Assembly: GCF_035083965.1 (NCBI RefSeq)
Contig: NC_089725.1
Coordinates: 29,211,925 to 29,275,924, forward strand
DNA length: 64,000 nt
Source of the DNA: Branchiostoma lanceolatum
Lineage: Eukaryota > Chordata > Leptocardii > Amphioxiformes > Branchiostomatidae
Direction: 5' to 3'
Below are positions 1-11,524 of this stretch, piece by piece (the stretch's first letter is position 1; every line of letters starts with the position of its first letter). The position numbers and the translations under genes were made by a program. The notes under the pieces are model-generated. The model was not told the origin of the DNA. It did not search any database and saw only the letters and a list, made by a program, of their open reading frames with translations.

Positions 1-416
1 ATGTGAGAGGCATCCATGTGTAAACTGTGCTGTGTGGTGTAGAAATATGTCGGCTTGGAGACTGTAGGAGTTGGATAGTGGGCCTTTTCCGCTTTGTGTA
101 TAAATGCGCCATCTTGTGCAACCGCCTCACGGGGTCAGTCGGTGCAGTTCAGTGACCTCTCGCAGAGCGCTGTTTCAAAGTGGGCGTGAGGAGCCGATAC
201 GTCGACAGGATTTTTCGGTTTTTTATTTATTTGTAGGTTATACCCTAAACTCAAACATATTCGTTTTTCGTATTTCTCAAGTGCACCGCGCTATATTTTT
301 TACCGCGTCGAAGCTAGTCACCTTGGGGCCCTTAACTATATAAATCCCCATAGGCCGGAAACCGTGTTCTGCTACCTCAAGGCCAGTGTAACAGTGGGGT
401 TCAAGCGCCTCTGGTT

Positions 417-569
417 TAATCTCCAAGCAGATCTTCACGGTGCTCAAATCGTACAAGCTAGCCAGAGAAGCTCCTGTAAGCCAGGGAAGTTGTCAGGCAC
501 CGTCGCAAAAAAAAAAAATTCTGCCAGTTGGATACGGTCTTTACAACAGTTGGCTCTGCTTGGAGACTA
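417..569. mobile_element. Hairpin MITE, family M1 (copy a)
   Basis: Terminal inverted repeats TAATCTCCAAGCAGATCT (left) and the complement of TAGTCTCCAAGCAGAG (right) bound a 153-bp element. Flanking 9-mers CCTCTGGTT (408-416) and CCTCTGGTC (570-578) match at 8 of 9 positions, which reads as a target-site duplication of Mutator-like length. The two arms do not match each other beyond the tips: the left resembles copy b and the right resembles copies c and e, so it may be a recombinant. No coding capacity. Confidence 0.7.
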
Positions 570-584
570 CCTCTGGTCTAGACC

Positions 585-662
585 TTTTAGCCTAGTCGTT
601 AAGGCGTAAGGCCTGTGATCTGGCTGCCCGATGTCGGCGCGGGTTCGAATCCTGGGGGCCAG
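585..662 (+). repeat. tRNA-derived SINE head or tRNA pseudogene
   Basis: A box A-like stretch (TAGCCTAGTCG) is followed about 50 bp later by a perfect box B (GGTTCGAATCC). No good cloverleaf closes around it and the acceptor stem is not convincing. I therefore read it as a tRNA-derived SINE promoter, not a working tRNA. Confidence 0.5.
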
Positions 663-699
663 GAGACTGTACTACTCGCTCTTTGTTTCACCGTTTATG

Positions 700-900
700 C
701 TAGGGTCACTATATATTTCCGATCCGGGGCCCGGCCGGGCAGACTTTCGGAACGTAAAGTATGATATAAAAGACAACAAAAACACAAAACTTACCCAAAT
801 TTTTTTAAGAGCATAGCTAGTGCAAATTTATTGATATACATTTTGATTTTCCTTTTCCGCAACCAGCCCGGCCGGGCCCCGGTAAGGAATGTGACCCTAG
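700..900. mobile_element. GC-tipped hairpin MITE, family M3 (copy 1)
   Basis: Inverted ends begin CTAGGGTCAC and include the core CCGGGGCCCGGCCGGGC. The right arm is the complement (GCCCGGCCGGGCCCCGG ... GTGACCCTAG). An AT-rich, non-coding centre separates the arms. A second copy lies at about 60073-60279. Target duplication not clear. Confidence 0.65.
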
Positions 901-1082
901 CAATAGAGAGGACATCTGTGCAACTCCGTATCTGGTCCCACAGTAGTCTGACAGGCTCCCTGGGTTGCCTACGTGTCGTCTGACTCCTGGCAGCTTATTA
1001 AGATTATTCGGCCAATTTCTGAGGTTCTTTTCCAGCAAGTAGAGACTCCAATGTTTGAAGGCAGCTACACAATCGATCACGT

Positions 1083-1345
1083 TAAAGAACCCACCACACT
1101 TATCGAAAATAGTAGGGGTACCCTGGGTCCCGTTTTTAATTGGGGTATAACATAATCAAAGAAGGAAGACTAGACAAGACAAAACAAGACACACAAGTAC
1201 TTATTTAACTATTTTGATTTTTCCCCCAACTTTTCAACATTACTTACACTGAGACAAAGGAAGGACGATACGTCGATAGAAAAAGGATGTGTCAAGCTAC
1301 CCACGAAAGGTGATAGGTCCTTCCCGGTGTGAGTGGTTCAAACCC
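1083..1345 (+). repeat. Dispersed repeat (GTGAGTGG-TCAAACC family)
   Basis: Contains AAAGAACCCACCACACTTAT, then AGTAGGGGT, then GTGAGTGGTTCAAACC. The same ordered blocks recur at about 14045-14135, 23570-23675, 25385-25495 and 25905-26010, so this is an interspersed, probably SINE-type, family. No open frame of interest. This copy appears interrupted between the second and third blocks. Confidence 0.55.
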
Positions 1346-1689
1346 TTGCAAAGTCCTTCCGTTTGGCCGCACATGGTGCTATTCTATTGAGGTCACTAGA
1401 GCGCTGAAAGCTTCTATGACATACACCTGCGATTCAGCCCCACCAATTGTATTAGAAAAGCTCCCAACAAAAAAACTGCTGGAACGCTGCAGGACTTACC
1501 ACAGGGTGAAGACCACTACAATGAGAAGGAACTTGATTTTGACGGCGGAGATCACCTGCCGCTCTCTCTGTGTGTACCTGCCGAGCATGGGCCGCACTGT
1601 GATCTCGACTGGGAAGGGGCGGAACAACACAGGAGTCACAGATTTAATTTTATGTACAATGAACGAACATGTTATGATTACATGTGAGA

Positions 1690-2066
1690 GAGAGTGAGTG
1701 GGTGGGTGGGTGATTTAGTGAGTGATTTAGTGATTTAGCGATTTAGCGATTTAGCGAGTGAGTGAGTGAGTGAGTGAGTGAGTGAGTGAGTGAGTGAGTG
1801 AGTGAATGTGTCAGTGAGTGAGTGAGTGAGTGAGTGAGTGAGTGAGTGGGTGGGTGAGTGAGAGTGTGTGTGAGTGAGTGAGTATGATTTTAGTGAGTGA
1901 GTGAGAGTGAGTGAGTGAGTGAGTGAGTGAGTGAGTGAGTGAGTGAGTGAGTGAGTGAGTGAATGAGCGTGAGTGAGTGAACTGACTGACTGACTCATTC
2001 ATTCATTCACTCTCTCTCTCTCTCTCTCTCGCTCACTCACTCGCTCACTCACTCGCTCACTCACTG
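1690..2066. repeat. (GAGT)n / (ACTC)n inverted microsatellite
   Basis: About 300 bp of GAGT repeats with small interruptions is followed by ATTC, CT and CACT repeats. The (GAGT)n and (ACTC)n parts are complementary, so the block could extrude a hairpin. It lies within about 25 bp of the last visible GPR143-like exon, in its downstream intron. The frames rich in Ser-Leu-Thr-His that run through it are repeat artefacts. Confidence 0.9.
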
Positions 2067-2088
2067 AAGATGTACATCTTGTACTTAC

Positions 2089-5000
2089 TTAACCTGGAGG
2101 CGGTGATGTAGATGGCGGGGTTGGCCAGCATGACGGCGACGATCGGTGTGTAGGAGAAGACGTAATGTAAGACCAGGTGGAACCCCGCGGCACACTGCTG
2201 TATGCCCCCATCACCCGGTCTGGAACACAGCAAAACATAGAAACTTATCAATTATTCCCATTTACTGGTCTCCACCAAACCTACTAGCCTGATTGAATCG
2301 CGTTATAGTGGCCGACCCAACATCTTGCCCCGCCCTCTTCAAATGGCGGAGAGGAGACTCGGGAGCTGTAATAGGTTTGGATTCAAGTCTACCCTCTGCG
2401 AGGAGGGGCCATTACAGCGAAGTTTGTTAAATAGCCTAATTACAAACCAACTATGCTGGCTGAAAAATAGTAACATTTAATAGCGAAATCGAGACAATAC
2501 TTTAAATTTGCCAGGGAGTTTGGCCACTGAAGGTAACATTTGCCGGGTGAAATGTTACACATGATCACGAGAAACAACTGTGTAATAGACTGGGATGGGG
2601 CCAAGATGATAGAGGTGCAGAGATGATGAAGAAATGCACTCGTTGGATTGTGGATGTATCAGAAAATCTACTCAGGTCATGAACCATGATGAAGGGGGAT
2701 AAAACCTCGAGGGTCGTTTGGGACCGCATTCCTCACACTGCAGCAGCGGCACCTAGCTGCAGTGCGAAGTAGAACCAGTCAGTCCAGAGGAATGATACAG
2801 ACGGTCACCGAAATGTCGGCTAGGTACATTGCGTTGCGTTCAAAGAATTTTGATATCCTGATCCCTAATCTCCAAGCAGATCTATCGGTGGCAATGACAG
2901 TATCCAAAGGGCAAAAGCAGTATCATTGGCTAATAAAAATCTCTTTTCCCTTTGGATACTGTCATTGCCACCGATATGGATGGATCAGAGGAAAATCTAC
3001 TCCAGTCACCAACTGTCATGAAGGGGGATATAATGAATGAATGAATGAAGACCTTTATTGTACATTCGTGCCCCGAGGGGCTAGATACAGGTCGTTTAAC
3101 AAAAACCTAACTAACATGTAACTTGTAAGTGACATAAACAGTGAAATATATACAGTACATGGTCTAGACATACATGGTAGACCAAAGTGATAAGCTAAGC
3201 TAATCCAGGTGAGTCAACTTCTTCTCGCTTCTTTGTACATGTGTAGATGTATGAACAGATCATGTTTCTGATATAAACTCTGTCGCCTTTGAGGCCACAT
3301 TCTTCACACCGTGCAGAAGCGACACCTAGCGTTGCCCTAAGGGAGGTGGCAGACGTAGACAGTCAGTTAGGTACAAACACTTAGTTGTGTACAAAGAGCC
3401 TTGTTATCCCCATCCCTACAACAGAATTAAAGAAAACGGAGTTCTTACGCTTCGGGCACCTCGAAGAAGACGCTGAACATGCTCAACCCCACAAACACCG
3501 CCGGGGCGCTCCAGCACAGGGCATGGTACAGCGGCATAGGTCTGCAGACGGAGAAAAAAAAACAATTTGTGAATTTTCCTGAACGGCACAATTGGTCAAT
3601 CATTCAATGGTAAGTGAGTTATCTATGATATATACATACACTTGTTTCGTTTCCGTTTATTCTATGCGAAGTGTAGACATGAGTTGTGCTCTAAAGGCAA
3701 ATAAACAAGTAAGTTATGGTTTTCATCTTGTAATTCAGTTTGTTTTGTTGGTTTATGAACAATACAGTACAATTTTCGAATGAAAGCTCATCTGTGTTGG
3801 TAGAATTCATAATGTTGCAATTTGAGCTTTTAACACATAGAAAACACTCACCTGTGCAAGTTTGTTCGTACACTTAACACGTAAATTTGCTGGTAGACTT
3901 TGAAGTACACACGTGAAACTAAGGTACCCTTAAACAAATGTTCAAACAAACAAATAACTGCGCGAGGGGAGTATTCGAGACTGCTGACACTTACACGTCC
4001 ATATTTTTGAGCTGCATGGTGATGTCTAAGGCGTACACCAGTGTCCACATGTACGTGGCGCTGTAGAAGTACAAGTTGATAATCTGCGGAAGAGAGGACA
4101 GACATCATCAGTGTCGGTTGACAGGATCCTGTATATTAGCCTGGGTACCATCCTCCGTAGTTTCCGCTGCCTCAATCGTTTCGCTAGATTGCGCCAGCGG
4201 TAACTACGGAGGATGGTACCCAGGCTACCTGTATATTGTGATGCCAGGTACCGGCGATGCATATTGGTCAGGACGTCCCGAGAAATTGTGGTACACCGGT
4301 TGCTCGAGGAACTGTGCAGACATACTCGGAAACGTTACGATATTTCATCCTCGTCTTTTTTGGAGATTAGCATAACTCGTGATTCCAAAGGATCTTAAAC
4401 CTGAATAGCACACACACACAAGTGCATAGTTGAATCATAGTTAGAATCCCTCATTTGGCTTTCAAATGCCAGGGCTTGGTATGCATCACTATCGAAAGCC
4501 ACTACGAGCACCATTGTACAATCATCATCAGACAGCTAGACATTAATCATTGATACATCACTGATTCATAATTGATACATCATTAATGTGTCAATGATAC
4601 ATCACTGATAAATATAATTTATACATATAATTGATACATACCTCTATGAACTCTTAACTCAACCTCTATGAAAAGCGGCCCTGGTGGCCGAATAGAGCAA
4701 TTCAGTCGAAGGCACAAACAAAACGAACCTCTATAGTACTGCCCACATATATAGCCGTGAGTCCCTGCGCCGGCACGTAGACGCCGGGGCCGACCTCTAG
4801 CGGCGGGTCGAACACAAGGATGCCTACAGCCCGGGCTATCACACCTGTAAGGTTTAAAGTGGTGACGTTAGAACTCATGTCTATCCTACCAACTGACGAA
4901 ATTCAAATCTAATTTAGGAATAGAGTCCGGGCTCAGACTATGCGAATTGTTCGTTAGTAACGCACGGTGTGTGTTCAAAACATGAAATCGTGGAAACCAT

Positions 5001-6533
5001 GTCTAAAGCGACGAAACACTATCTGGAGAGAGTACTATCTGGAAATGATAGAGTTTAATAGGTCGCATTGGCACCTGCGGCTTGAATGGCAGTCTTTTCA
5101 GTCGTGGGCTAGTTGGTAGTCCAGATTGTTGCGGCGGGTGCTAATGCGAATCAATCTCTCTTTTCTTACTTCACTGTCCATTATACAGTCAACGGAGTCT
5201 TCTTCTCCTCGGCCAACTTTCAAGGAATGTAGGACACATTTTCGATATTCATTCTCTTTCCGACGGTGCTATAAAACATTTACTCCTTTGTGGATTCTCT
5301 CCTTGCACCTCTACTACAAAGTGTAAGATCATGTGTTTGACACAGGATTTTACTATTCACACTGGGCGTTTTGCATCTCCATGAATACTAGTAATTAAAA
5401 TGACTTTATCTGTGTCCTACCAGTTACACTAAGGAAAGGGGATCAGGATTTGCGCTCTAGGGAAACAAGACCTTTAATCTAAGTTATAATTGCATACATT
5501 TATCTTTCCATGTATGTGTCAATACATGTATATAATTTACTTCTTTAATCATTTTTTCTTGTTCGATGGCGGCGCTAACATAAGTTGACTTGAGTGCGTC
5601 GCCATCTTGTTTGTATTTGCTTATTTATGTTTCCTTAATGGAAAAAAACAGGGTTGATTAATTGTTTAATTGTTCTTCTTAAATGTATCCCAAACCCCAA
5701 AGGGCAAATCAGACGCATAAGCACCTTTACAAGTTGCCCTCCCACAATAATGAAACAAAGGCGATCTACATTTTATAATTACAGTACCGTCGGTTGTTTT
5801 ATGACCTATTTAACTATAGCTGCGGGGTTATTCTGTACCCTCACCTATGCACGCCATAAAGTCGGACAGTGCGAGGCAGAACACGATGACGGGGTTGGGG
5901 GAGGGCCTCCGCCGCTGCGCCGCGCCTCTGAGCCGGCTCCGCCACCGCACGACCTGTTTGTGTTATTCAGATCTCCATTAGTGTTACATAGAGAAACACA
6001 CATTTTACTTGTCCACTTTCATATAAATGAATTAAAATGTAAATAACACAAACTTATACAATTTTTGGTAAACAGAAAATTATACAAAATAACTGAAACA
6101 TAATCTGGGTATTGTATGCAAAGATAAAAAGTAATGCTAATTGACAAGAAGATAAACAAATTAAATGAACTGAGCATGACTGTATACAGAAGAAGTGCAA
6201 TCAAAAATAATCATAATAACAAAGCATAAATACATGTACAATAACTGAAATATACTGATTATATACAAAACTGAATGGGGTCGGCAGCGACAAAATGACC
6301 CCGGACTTAATTACAAGTAGACTGGAAAAAAGTGTGACTATTGGATAATCAAATTTACAGAGAACTCAGTATCTTTACATCTTGTATACAACAAAACCAA
6401 CGACCTGCCAGCCGGCCCCGCCGAGCCCGAGCACCGCCGCCGCGATGGCCACCCCGCAGTACACCGGCCGCTCGGACAGAGTTAGCTTCGTCTCCGGGAT
6501 GCAGTAGAAGGACTCCTCGTGTAGGGAGGCCAT
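2089..6533 (-). CDS. GPR143: GPR143/OA1-like receptor, 5' six exons (3' end outside window)
   Basis: A G-protein-coupled receptor of the ocular albinism type 1 family, which in vertebrates acts on melanosome and endolysosome membranes. Six exons in transcript order: 6533-6405 (ATG), 5953-5845, 4844-4729, 4083-3995, 3541-3449, 2219-2089. All phases agree across introns. The start MASLHEESFYC resembles human MASPRLGTFCC. Other family matches by eye are LSDFMACIGVIARAVG (TM2), NLYFYSATYMWTLVYALD (TM3), PLYHALCWSAP (TM4) and HYVFSYTPIVAVMLANP (TM5). The donor after the third exon is GTTCGT, a weak but legal site. TM6, TM7 and the C-tail are not found in 1-2088, so they probably lie beyond the left edge. 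The start exon is partly duplicated upstream (see 6490-6888). Confidence is high for family, moderate for orthology. Confidence 0.85.
2866..2982. mobile_element. M1 hairpin MITE, right tip lost
   Basis: The left terminus TAATCTCCAAGCAGATCT is intact. The arm ATCGGTGGCAATGACAGTAT is matched by its complement at about 2955-2978, but the right TIR is missing. It lies in the GPR143-like intron between 2219 and 3449. Confidence 0.6.
3032..3240 (-). repeat. Retroelement 3'-tail repeat with (ATTC)n end
   Basis: TGAATGAATGAAGACCTTTA followed by TTGTACAT and a conserved 150-bp body. Related copies are at 12419-12530 (opposite strand, ending AATAAAGGTCTTCATTCATT) and 20165-20330. A short ATTC microsatellite tail is usual for CR1/L2-type LINE or SINE 3' ends. 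No reverse transcriptase frame is present. Confidence 0.5.
4139..4225. mobile_element. Short TA-flanked hairpin, family M4
   Basis: GCCTGGGTACCATCCTCCG and its complement close an 87-bp hairpin directly flanked by TA on both sides, the target preference of Tc1/mariner-type elements. Lies in a GPR143-like intron. Relatives with GCCTGG tips are at 37028-37091, 46275-46373 and 48080-48391. Confidence 0.65.
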
Positions 6534-6888
6534 GTTCGCAACTAGTGTTCTCGCTCTGGACGTTCTTTGTTCTTGGCTTTTTATTTTCTATTTTTCATAA
6601 ACAGAAACATAAACAGAGGTTATAGATAAACGAATCCTCCTTTAACACCGTCAGCTTCGTCTCCGGGATGCAGCAGAAGGACTCCTCGTGCAGGGAGGCC
6701 ATGTTCGCAGCTAGTGTCCTCGCTCTGAACGTTCTTTGTTCTTGACTTTTTATTTTCTATTTTTCATAAACAGAAATATAAACAGAGGTTATAGATAAAT
6801 GAATCCTCCTTTAACACCGTCAGCTTCGTCTCCGGGATGCAGTAGAAGGACTTCTCGTGTAGGGAGGCCATGGTCGCAGCTAGTAGGC
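6490..6888 (-). repeat. 169-bp tandem repeat over GPR143 start exon
   Basis: The start codon complement CAT recurs at 6531, 6700 and 6869, exactly 169 bp apart, each preceded by nearly the same coding segment (MASLHEESFYCIPETK in copies 1 and 2) and followed by the same 5' flank. A further piece of flank reappears at about 7155-7260, as if copy 3 were split by about 270 bp. Only the copy at 6533 reads on into the rest of exon 1 and its donor. Confidence 0.85.
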
Positions 6889-8604
6889 CTAATCTAATGG
6901 TTTAATACGGACCGGCTGCACAAACGACCCAGTCCAAAAAGAAGTCATCAGCAAACAGTGTAATAGTATTAGTGTCAGTAGTTAAATTAAGACTAGAGTA
7001 GTCATATGTTACATTGTTCATCATTATCTGTTCGTCCACTCTGTGTTACATGTACATGTACATGTACATGTACTTGCAATTAGCCTACGGGCAGGAATTT
7101 GCAATTAACTTTCTATTAAAAGCCAAAAAAATGGCCCAGAGAGCCTGCTATGGAGGCTAGCTAGCGTTCTCGCTCAGAACGTTCTTTCGTCTTGGCTTTT
7201 TATTTTCTTTTTTCAATAACAAAAATATAAACAGAGATTGATAAATAAATCCCCCCTCAGTTGAAGTTTGTTCCTTTGAATTGCCCACAGCTAAACAGGA
7301 AATAGATAAATACTGACATCATACATAACAATTAGTCGTGCCTTACGCCTTAGATAAAGTTCCCCACTAACCTCGATGCCTTTATTGTTTCTTTTCGGGC
7401 GTAGATTAACTAGAATTTTGAAGGTTTCGCCGGCGTTGTCTGCAGGCTCTTCGAGTCGTGGCTGTGAAGACCGATTATCCCATATTTTTACAACAACTTG
7501 CAGTTTCCTGATAATGTCGAGGTTCTGATTGTCTACCCGAGGTCTGATAGCTAGGTAGCAGCCACTCTATTGTTAAAAGGCACTTATGTTGCAGCGTTAC
7601 ATAGATCGCTGCTGACATGCGGACTCAAAACGTCGATACGACGATAGGACAACCCTACATGCAGCCGTATCGTTTTCGCGCCTTGACTCTACAACAAACT
7701 GTAAAAACACGTACAACTGATCAGTGCATGATGCACCGTGATAAACACGCACCAGAGCTGTTCAATGTAACCTAGTATTTCCAAAACACATACAGGTGTG
7801 AAAAGGCAGACAAGACTCTTGTACAAGAACGCTCTAAAGACGCTGGTTTCAATAATGTCCCCCGCAGAAGAACTTTTTTTACCTACAACTGTAGAACAGA
7901 CAACTTAATAAGACTCGCAATTACAGCTAGACAGATATCCAAATGTGAAGTCAGTCTTCTATGTCTTACAAAGTGTATACTGCCAGTGCCCTGCCTCTAG
8001 AGACAGGTGCTATGATTATTGCATAACGAATATAGATAAGATTCCACATGTAACTCAAAGTACCTTTCAATTCAGATGTGCTTCTGTGTACAACGCTGTC
8101 CTGGCTGTGTGAAGACTGGTGTAGACTTTAAAGATTCCGTGTCGGGAATCCTTATGCAACTCGAGAGTACATTTTAGCCTCTCAGTTTCGCAGTGCTTCT
8201 ATCAATTTACGTACCACGAGTCCCGTGTTGCCGCTTGGATCCTTTTTGACTCCGCCATGCTGTAGAATTCCTTTAGAGACACTTAACAGAAACAGCAGTG
8301 AAATAAGTTCGATATCATCAAGTAAAAGGTCAGTGAGTGACAGCAATATATCATCCAGGCGACTAGGCAGAGTAGGTAACAAACTAGGGAAAGAGCATCA
8401 TGTGATGCAGGCATCAGCTGACTGAACCAGGAGCACATGACTCAAACCCGCAGGCTAAAATCTACCCACTCCCCATAGGCGTGACGTGCGGCTCAATTAT
8501 ATGCTTTTGTTATGTAACGTGTTTGGCATGGACGAACGATTAAGCAGTTACCTGCTTTTCCAGTTACAACCGCATGGCGTCGTGGTACGTCCACGAATTT
8601 GTTG
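6889..8604. other. Mostly unannotated intergenic stretch
   Basis: Holds a short (TGTACA)n run near 7050-7075, the displaced 169-bp-repeat fragment near 7155-7260, and a weak candidate first exon on the minus strand (8258-8215, see findings). I see no other gene. The overlapping frames at 8182-8425 have no recognisable domain. Confidence 0.4.
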
Positions 8605-9135
8605 AAGTACTGCAAATGCAGAAATGTTGGCGGTGGTTTAATGTTTAGCGGTTTTGAAGTACTGTAAATGCAGAAATGTTCGCGGTGGTTTAATATTCGC
8701 GGTTTTGCAGTACTGTAAATTCAGAAATGTTCGCGGTGGTTTAATTTGAAGTACTGCAAATGCAGAAATGTTCCCGGTGGTTTGATGTTCGCGGTTTTGA
8801 AGTACTGTAAATGCAGAAATGTTCGCGGTGGTTTAATATTCGCGGTTTTGAAGTACTGTAAATTCAGAAATGTTCTCGGTGGTTTAATGTTTGCGGTTTT
8901 GAAGTACTGTAAATGCAGAAACGTTGGCGGTGGTTTAATGTTCGTGGTTTTGAAGTACTGTTAATGCAGAAATGTTCCCGGTGGTTTAATGGTCGCGGTT
9001 TTGAAGTACTGTTCATGCAGAAATGTTCGCGGTGGTTAAATGTTCGCGGTTTTGAAGTACTGTAAATACAGAATTGTTCGCGGTGGTTTAATGGTCGCGG
9101 TTTTGAAGTACTGTAAATGCAGAAATGTTCGCTCA
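8605..9135 (+). repeat. 51-bp minisatellite derived from M2 MITE end
   Basis: Eleven units, each starting GAAGTACTGTAAATGCAGAA and continuing ATGTTCGCGGTGGTTTAAT. The unit is the terminal segment of the dispersed CGCGGTGGTTTT element (family M2). The opposite end of the same element follows at about 9165-9260 (AACCACCGCGAACACTCC). The array therefore looks like one M2 copy whose left end has expanded in tandem. Frames through it on both strands are artefacts. Confidence 0.85.
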
Positions 9136-9260
9136 CTTTTTTGACCTCCTAACCCCTGTCTACTTTTGTCCCAAACGCGAACTTAAAAACCACCGCGAAC
9201 ACTCCATTTTCTCCGTACCGCGAAAGTAAAACCACGCGAACCTAAAATACATTTGTTACA
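9136..9260. mobile_element. Right end of M2 element
   Basis: Complementary M2 motifs (CGCGAACTTAAAAACCACCG, then CTCCATTTTCTCCGTACCGC) without a matching single left arm. The left arm is the expanded array just upstream. Confidence 0.6.
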
Positions 9261-9545
9261 TGCGATATTCCACTATTATCAACGAAGTTTATGAGTATTC
9301 GCGAGGTGTCACAACCGGAAGTTCTGCTGCAGTGCCATGGAAATCCTCCAGGGGACCCATACTCTGATTCATTTCTTCATCTTGCCAACGCACACCAATA
9401 TACTTAATGATCATGAACAACTTCCGCAACTTCTCGAGTTATGCAGTTCACAAACAAACAGACTGACAAACAAACAAACAAACAAATCGACACACTGACA
9501 CAACGTAGCCTTCTCGGACGGTACTTAGTAATGAAGATCACTTGA

Positions 9546-10452
9546 ATGTATGCATGTTTCACATTTCAGACCCATGGTCTTATGCTACATGCTTTCAGAA
9601 TATATACAATATATTACTTTATTCTATTGATTCTGGCATTCCACGTCCGCCTGTTTCTTGCTTGTCTAGCTAATTGTTCAAAAGGTAAGTGTTCACTTGA
9701 AAGTTCATCTGTGTTGATAGAAGTCATTCTGAATCAAGGTTGAACTGTAATTGCCAACACAAAAATTGGACCTACCGAAATTTTCGACTCACCAACTCCA
9801 GTCCTTCTCAAGAAATGAGCAATCCACTGTCTCTGTGACGTCACGTTATGCAAGGGTAGTAATAAAGACAAGTTTCTGCATACATTATGCAGATGAGGTC
9901 CTCATTAGCATAATTTATGGACAGGTGTATTCACCTTTCCTAAAGGTACCTACATCTCAAATATGACATCCGTAGCTTTTACGGTGAGGGAAATACAATT
10001 TTCTGCATAAATTATGCAAATGAGGAAAACATAATAATTCTATTTCACTTTCACTAACAATACAATACAATTTCAAAATGTTAAGTCTGTTGTCAACTCC
10101 CAATCATAGGCTGAATTGTGTGTCCATAGCACATAACACCTCGTTAGTAAAATCGCAATGCTGGACTTGATGCTCGGTGGGAGGGTCTTAGGCTAATGTG
10201 GTACTACAGTACTGCATTACCTCATGCAGGGGTGTGTTGATAAGGTCGTCACATCACTTCTTATCCCTTTTATTTAACCGTTACCAATGTTTCTCGTCTG
10301 CTACAGGCGACACTTTCGAAAAGAAAGCGGCAAGTCTCCAGGAGGCTGCAGTTGAGCTGGAGGAGAAGGTGGAGGAAGTGGAGGAAGATGCCGCCTTGGG
10401 TCTGCTGGAGGAGGGCCACCAGAAAGAGAATTGGGCATATATATATATATAA
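9546..10452 (+). CDS. Possible small secreted/coiled-coil protein (94 aa)
   Basis: Two-exon model: 9546-9684 (donor GTAAGT) and 10307-10452 (acceptor CTACAG), phase 1 on both sides. Exon 1 encodes a strongly hydrophobic stretch (YFILLILAFHVRLFLACLA) that could be a signal peptide or membrane anchor. Exon 2 is Glu-rich and heptad-like (LEEKVEEVEEDAALGLLEE) and ends in an AT-repeat stop. I do not recognise a family. The splice sites and frame are good, but the short length and repeat-rich setting leave it doubtful. An ATG at 9583 is an alternative start. Confidence 0.3.
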
Positions 10453-11524
10453 ATATATCGATAAGAACATCACAATCTTCCCCAACAACCTCTGCTTGGA
10501 GAGCCTGCTAAGGAGGCTATAACACCCCCTTCCCTTTCCACGTGGTTCAAAATCAAACATGCGTCGAATTTATAGTCTCACTGATTATCACTCATGCATT
10601 TCTTCGAGTGGGTATATGAATGAGTCCGGCCTTAAAATCAAATGGCTGCAAAAAAAAATGAATATGATTATCGGTAAGCAGGTCACAATCTTCCCCCACC
10701 AACCTCTGCTTGGAGAGTATGTGGTATGACGAAACCCGTTCCTATGTCAATGTCGACCGAACCTTCACCGCACCTTCACCGATCCTAGAGGAAGAATCTC
10801 GCTCGACCAGCCAGCTCTTTGTTCTGTTAGAGGTGACATCACCTTAGAACATTCTCGTGACAACACTGAAAATTGTCGCCTGTACAAAATCTCCGCACCA
10901 AGTTGGACTCTCCGCATAGATCCATACGTCTGAAGCTGACCATCGCTGTTTCAAGGTAAGGGTCGCTAAAATGTGCTCATCAGTCAATAGGTACGGGAAG
11001 GGGTAAGGTAAACAACGCATAGGTATGTCCACCTGGATAGCGACCCACGGTACGGTATAAATCGTCCGGTTAGAGATCGCAACGTGCAACATTCTACTCC
11101 AAGTATTTCAGTTTAATGTTTGGACCACCATACAAAATCACGAGCGGTCAAAACAACTGTAAGCCCTTCCCTTTTCTGGTTCTTGTACGTGTCACTTCAA
11201 AGTTCAACAACCCCGTAAAGTGACAGTGAGCTTAGCTAGCGTAGATAATTCCTAAGGTCCTTTATACTAGTATTCCATTTCTGAAAAACTAGGCACTGTG
11301 ATAAACATCAGAACGATTTCCTGAAAAGTCGAAAACGGCTTTGTTGTGGAACGTGCTTCGGACTGACCAAATGCGCATGTTTACTACGGTCTGAATGTTT
11401 CATTTGTAAATAAACTAGTGTTGTTAACTTGTCATCTACTGGTGCGGGCATCCTGTTTTGTGTCCTGGTCGTCTGACGTATTTTATCAAACCTGCCTTTA
11501 CCGCCTGAATGCTAATGCTGCTAA

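Noticed and set aside
585-662. Functional tRNA gene
   Set aside because: Boxes A and B are present but acceptor and anticodon stems do not pair well; more likely a SINE head.
1735-2002. Long minus-strand Ser/Leu/Thr/His frames
   Set aside because: They are translations of the (GAGT)n microsatellite; every frame of such a repeat is open.
8182-8425. Overlapping 66-aa frames considered as a neuropeptide precursor
   Set aside because: No signal peptide with matching cleavage sites and no known hormone pattern; frames open on both strands by chance.
8746-9136. Cys-rich frames on both strands with repeated CKCRNV-type motifs
   Set aside because: They follow the 51-bp minisatellite unit exactly; open frames on both strands show there is no codon selection.
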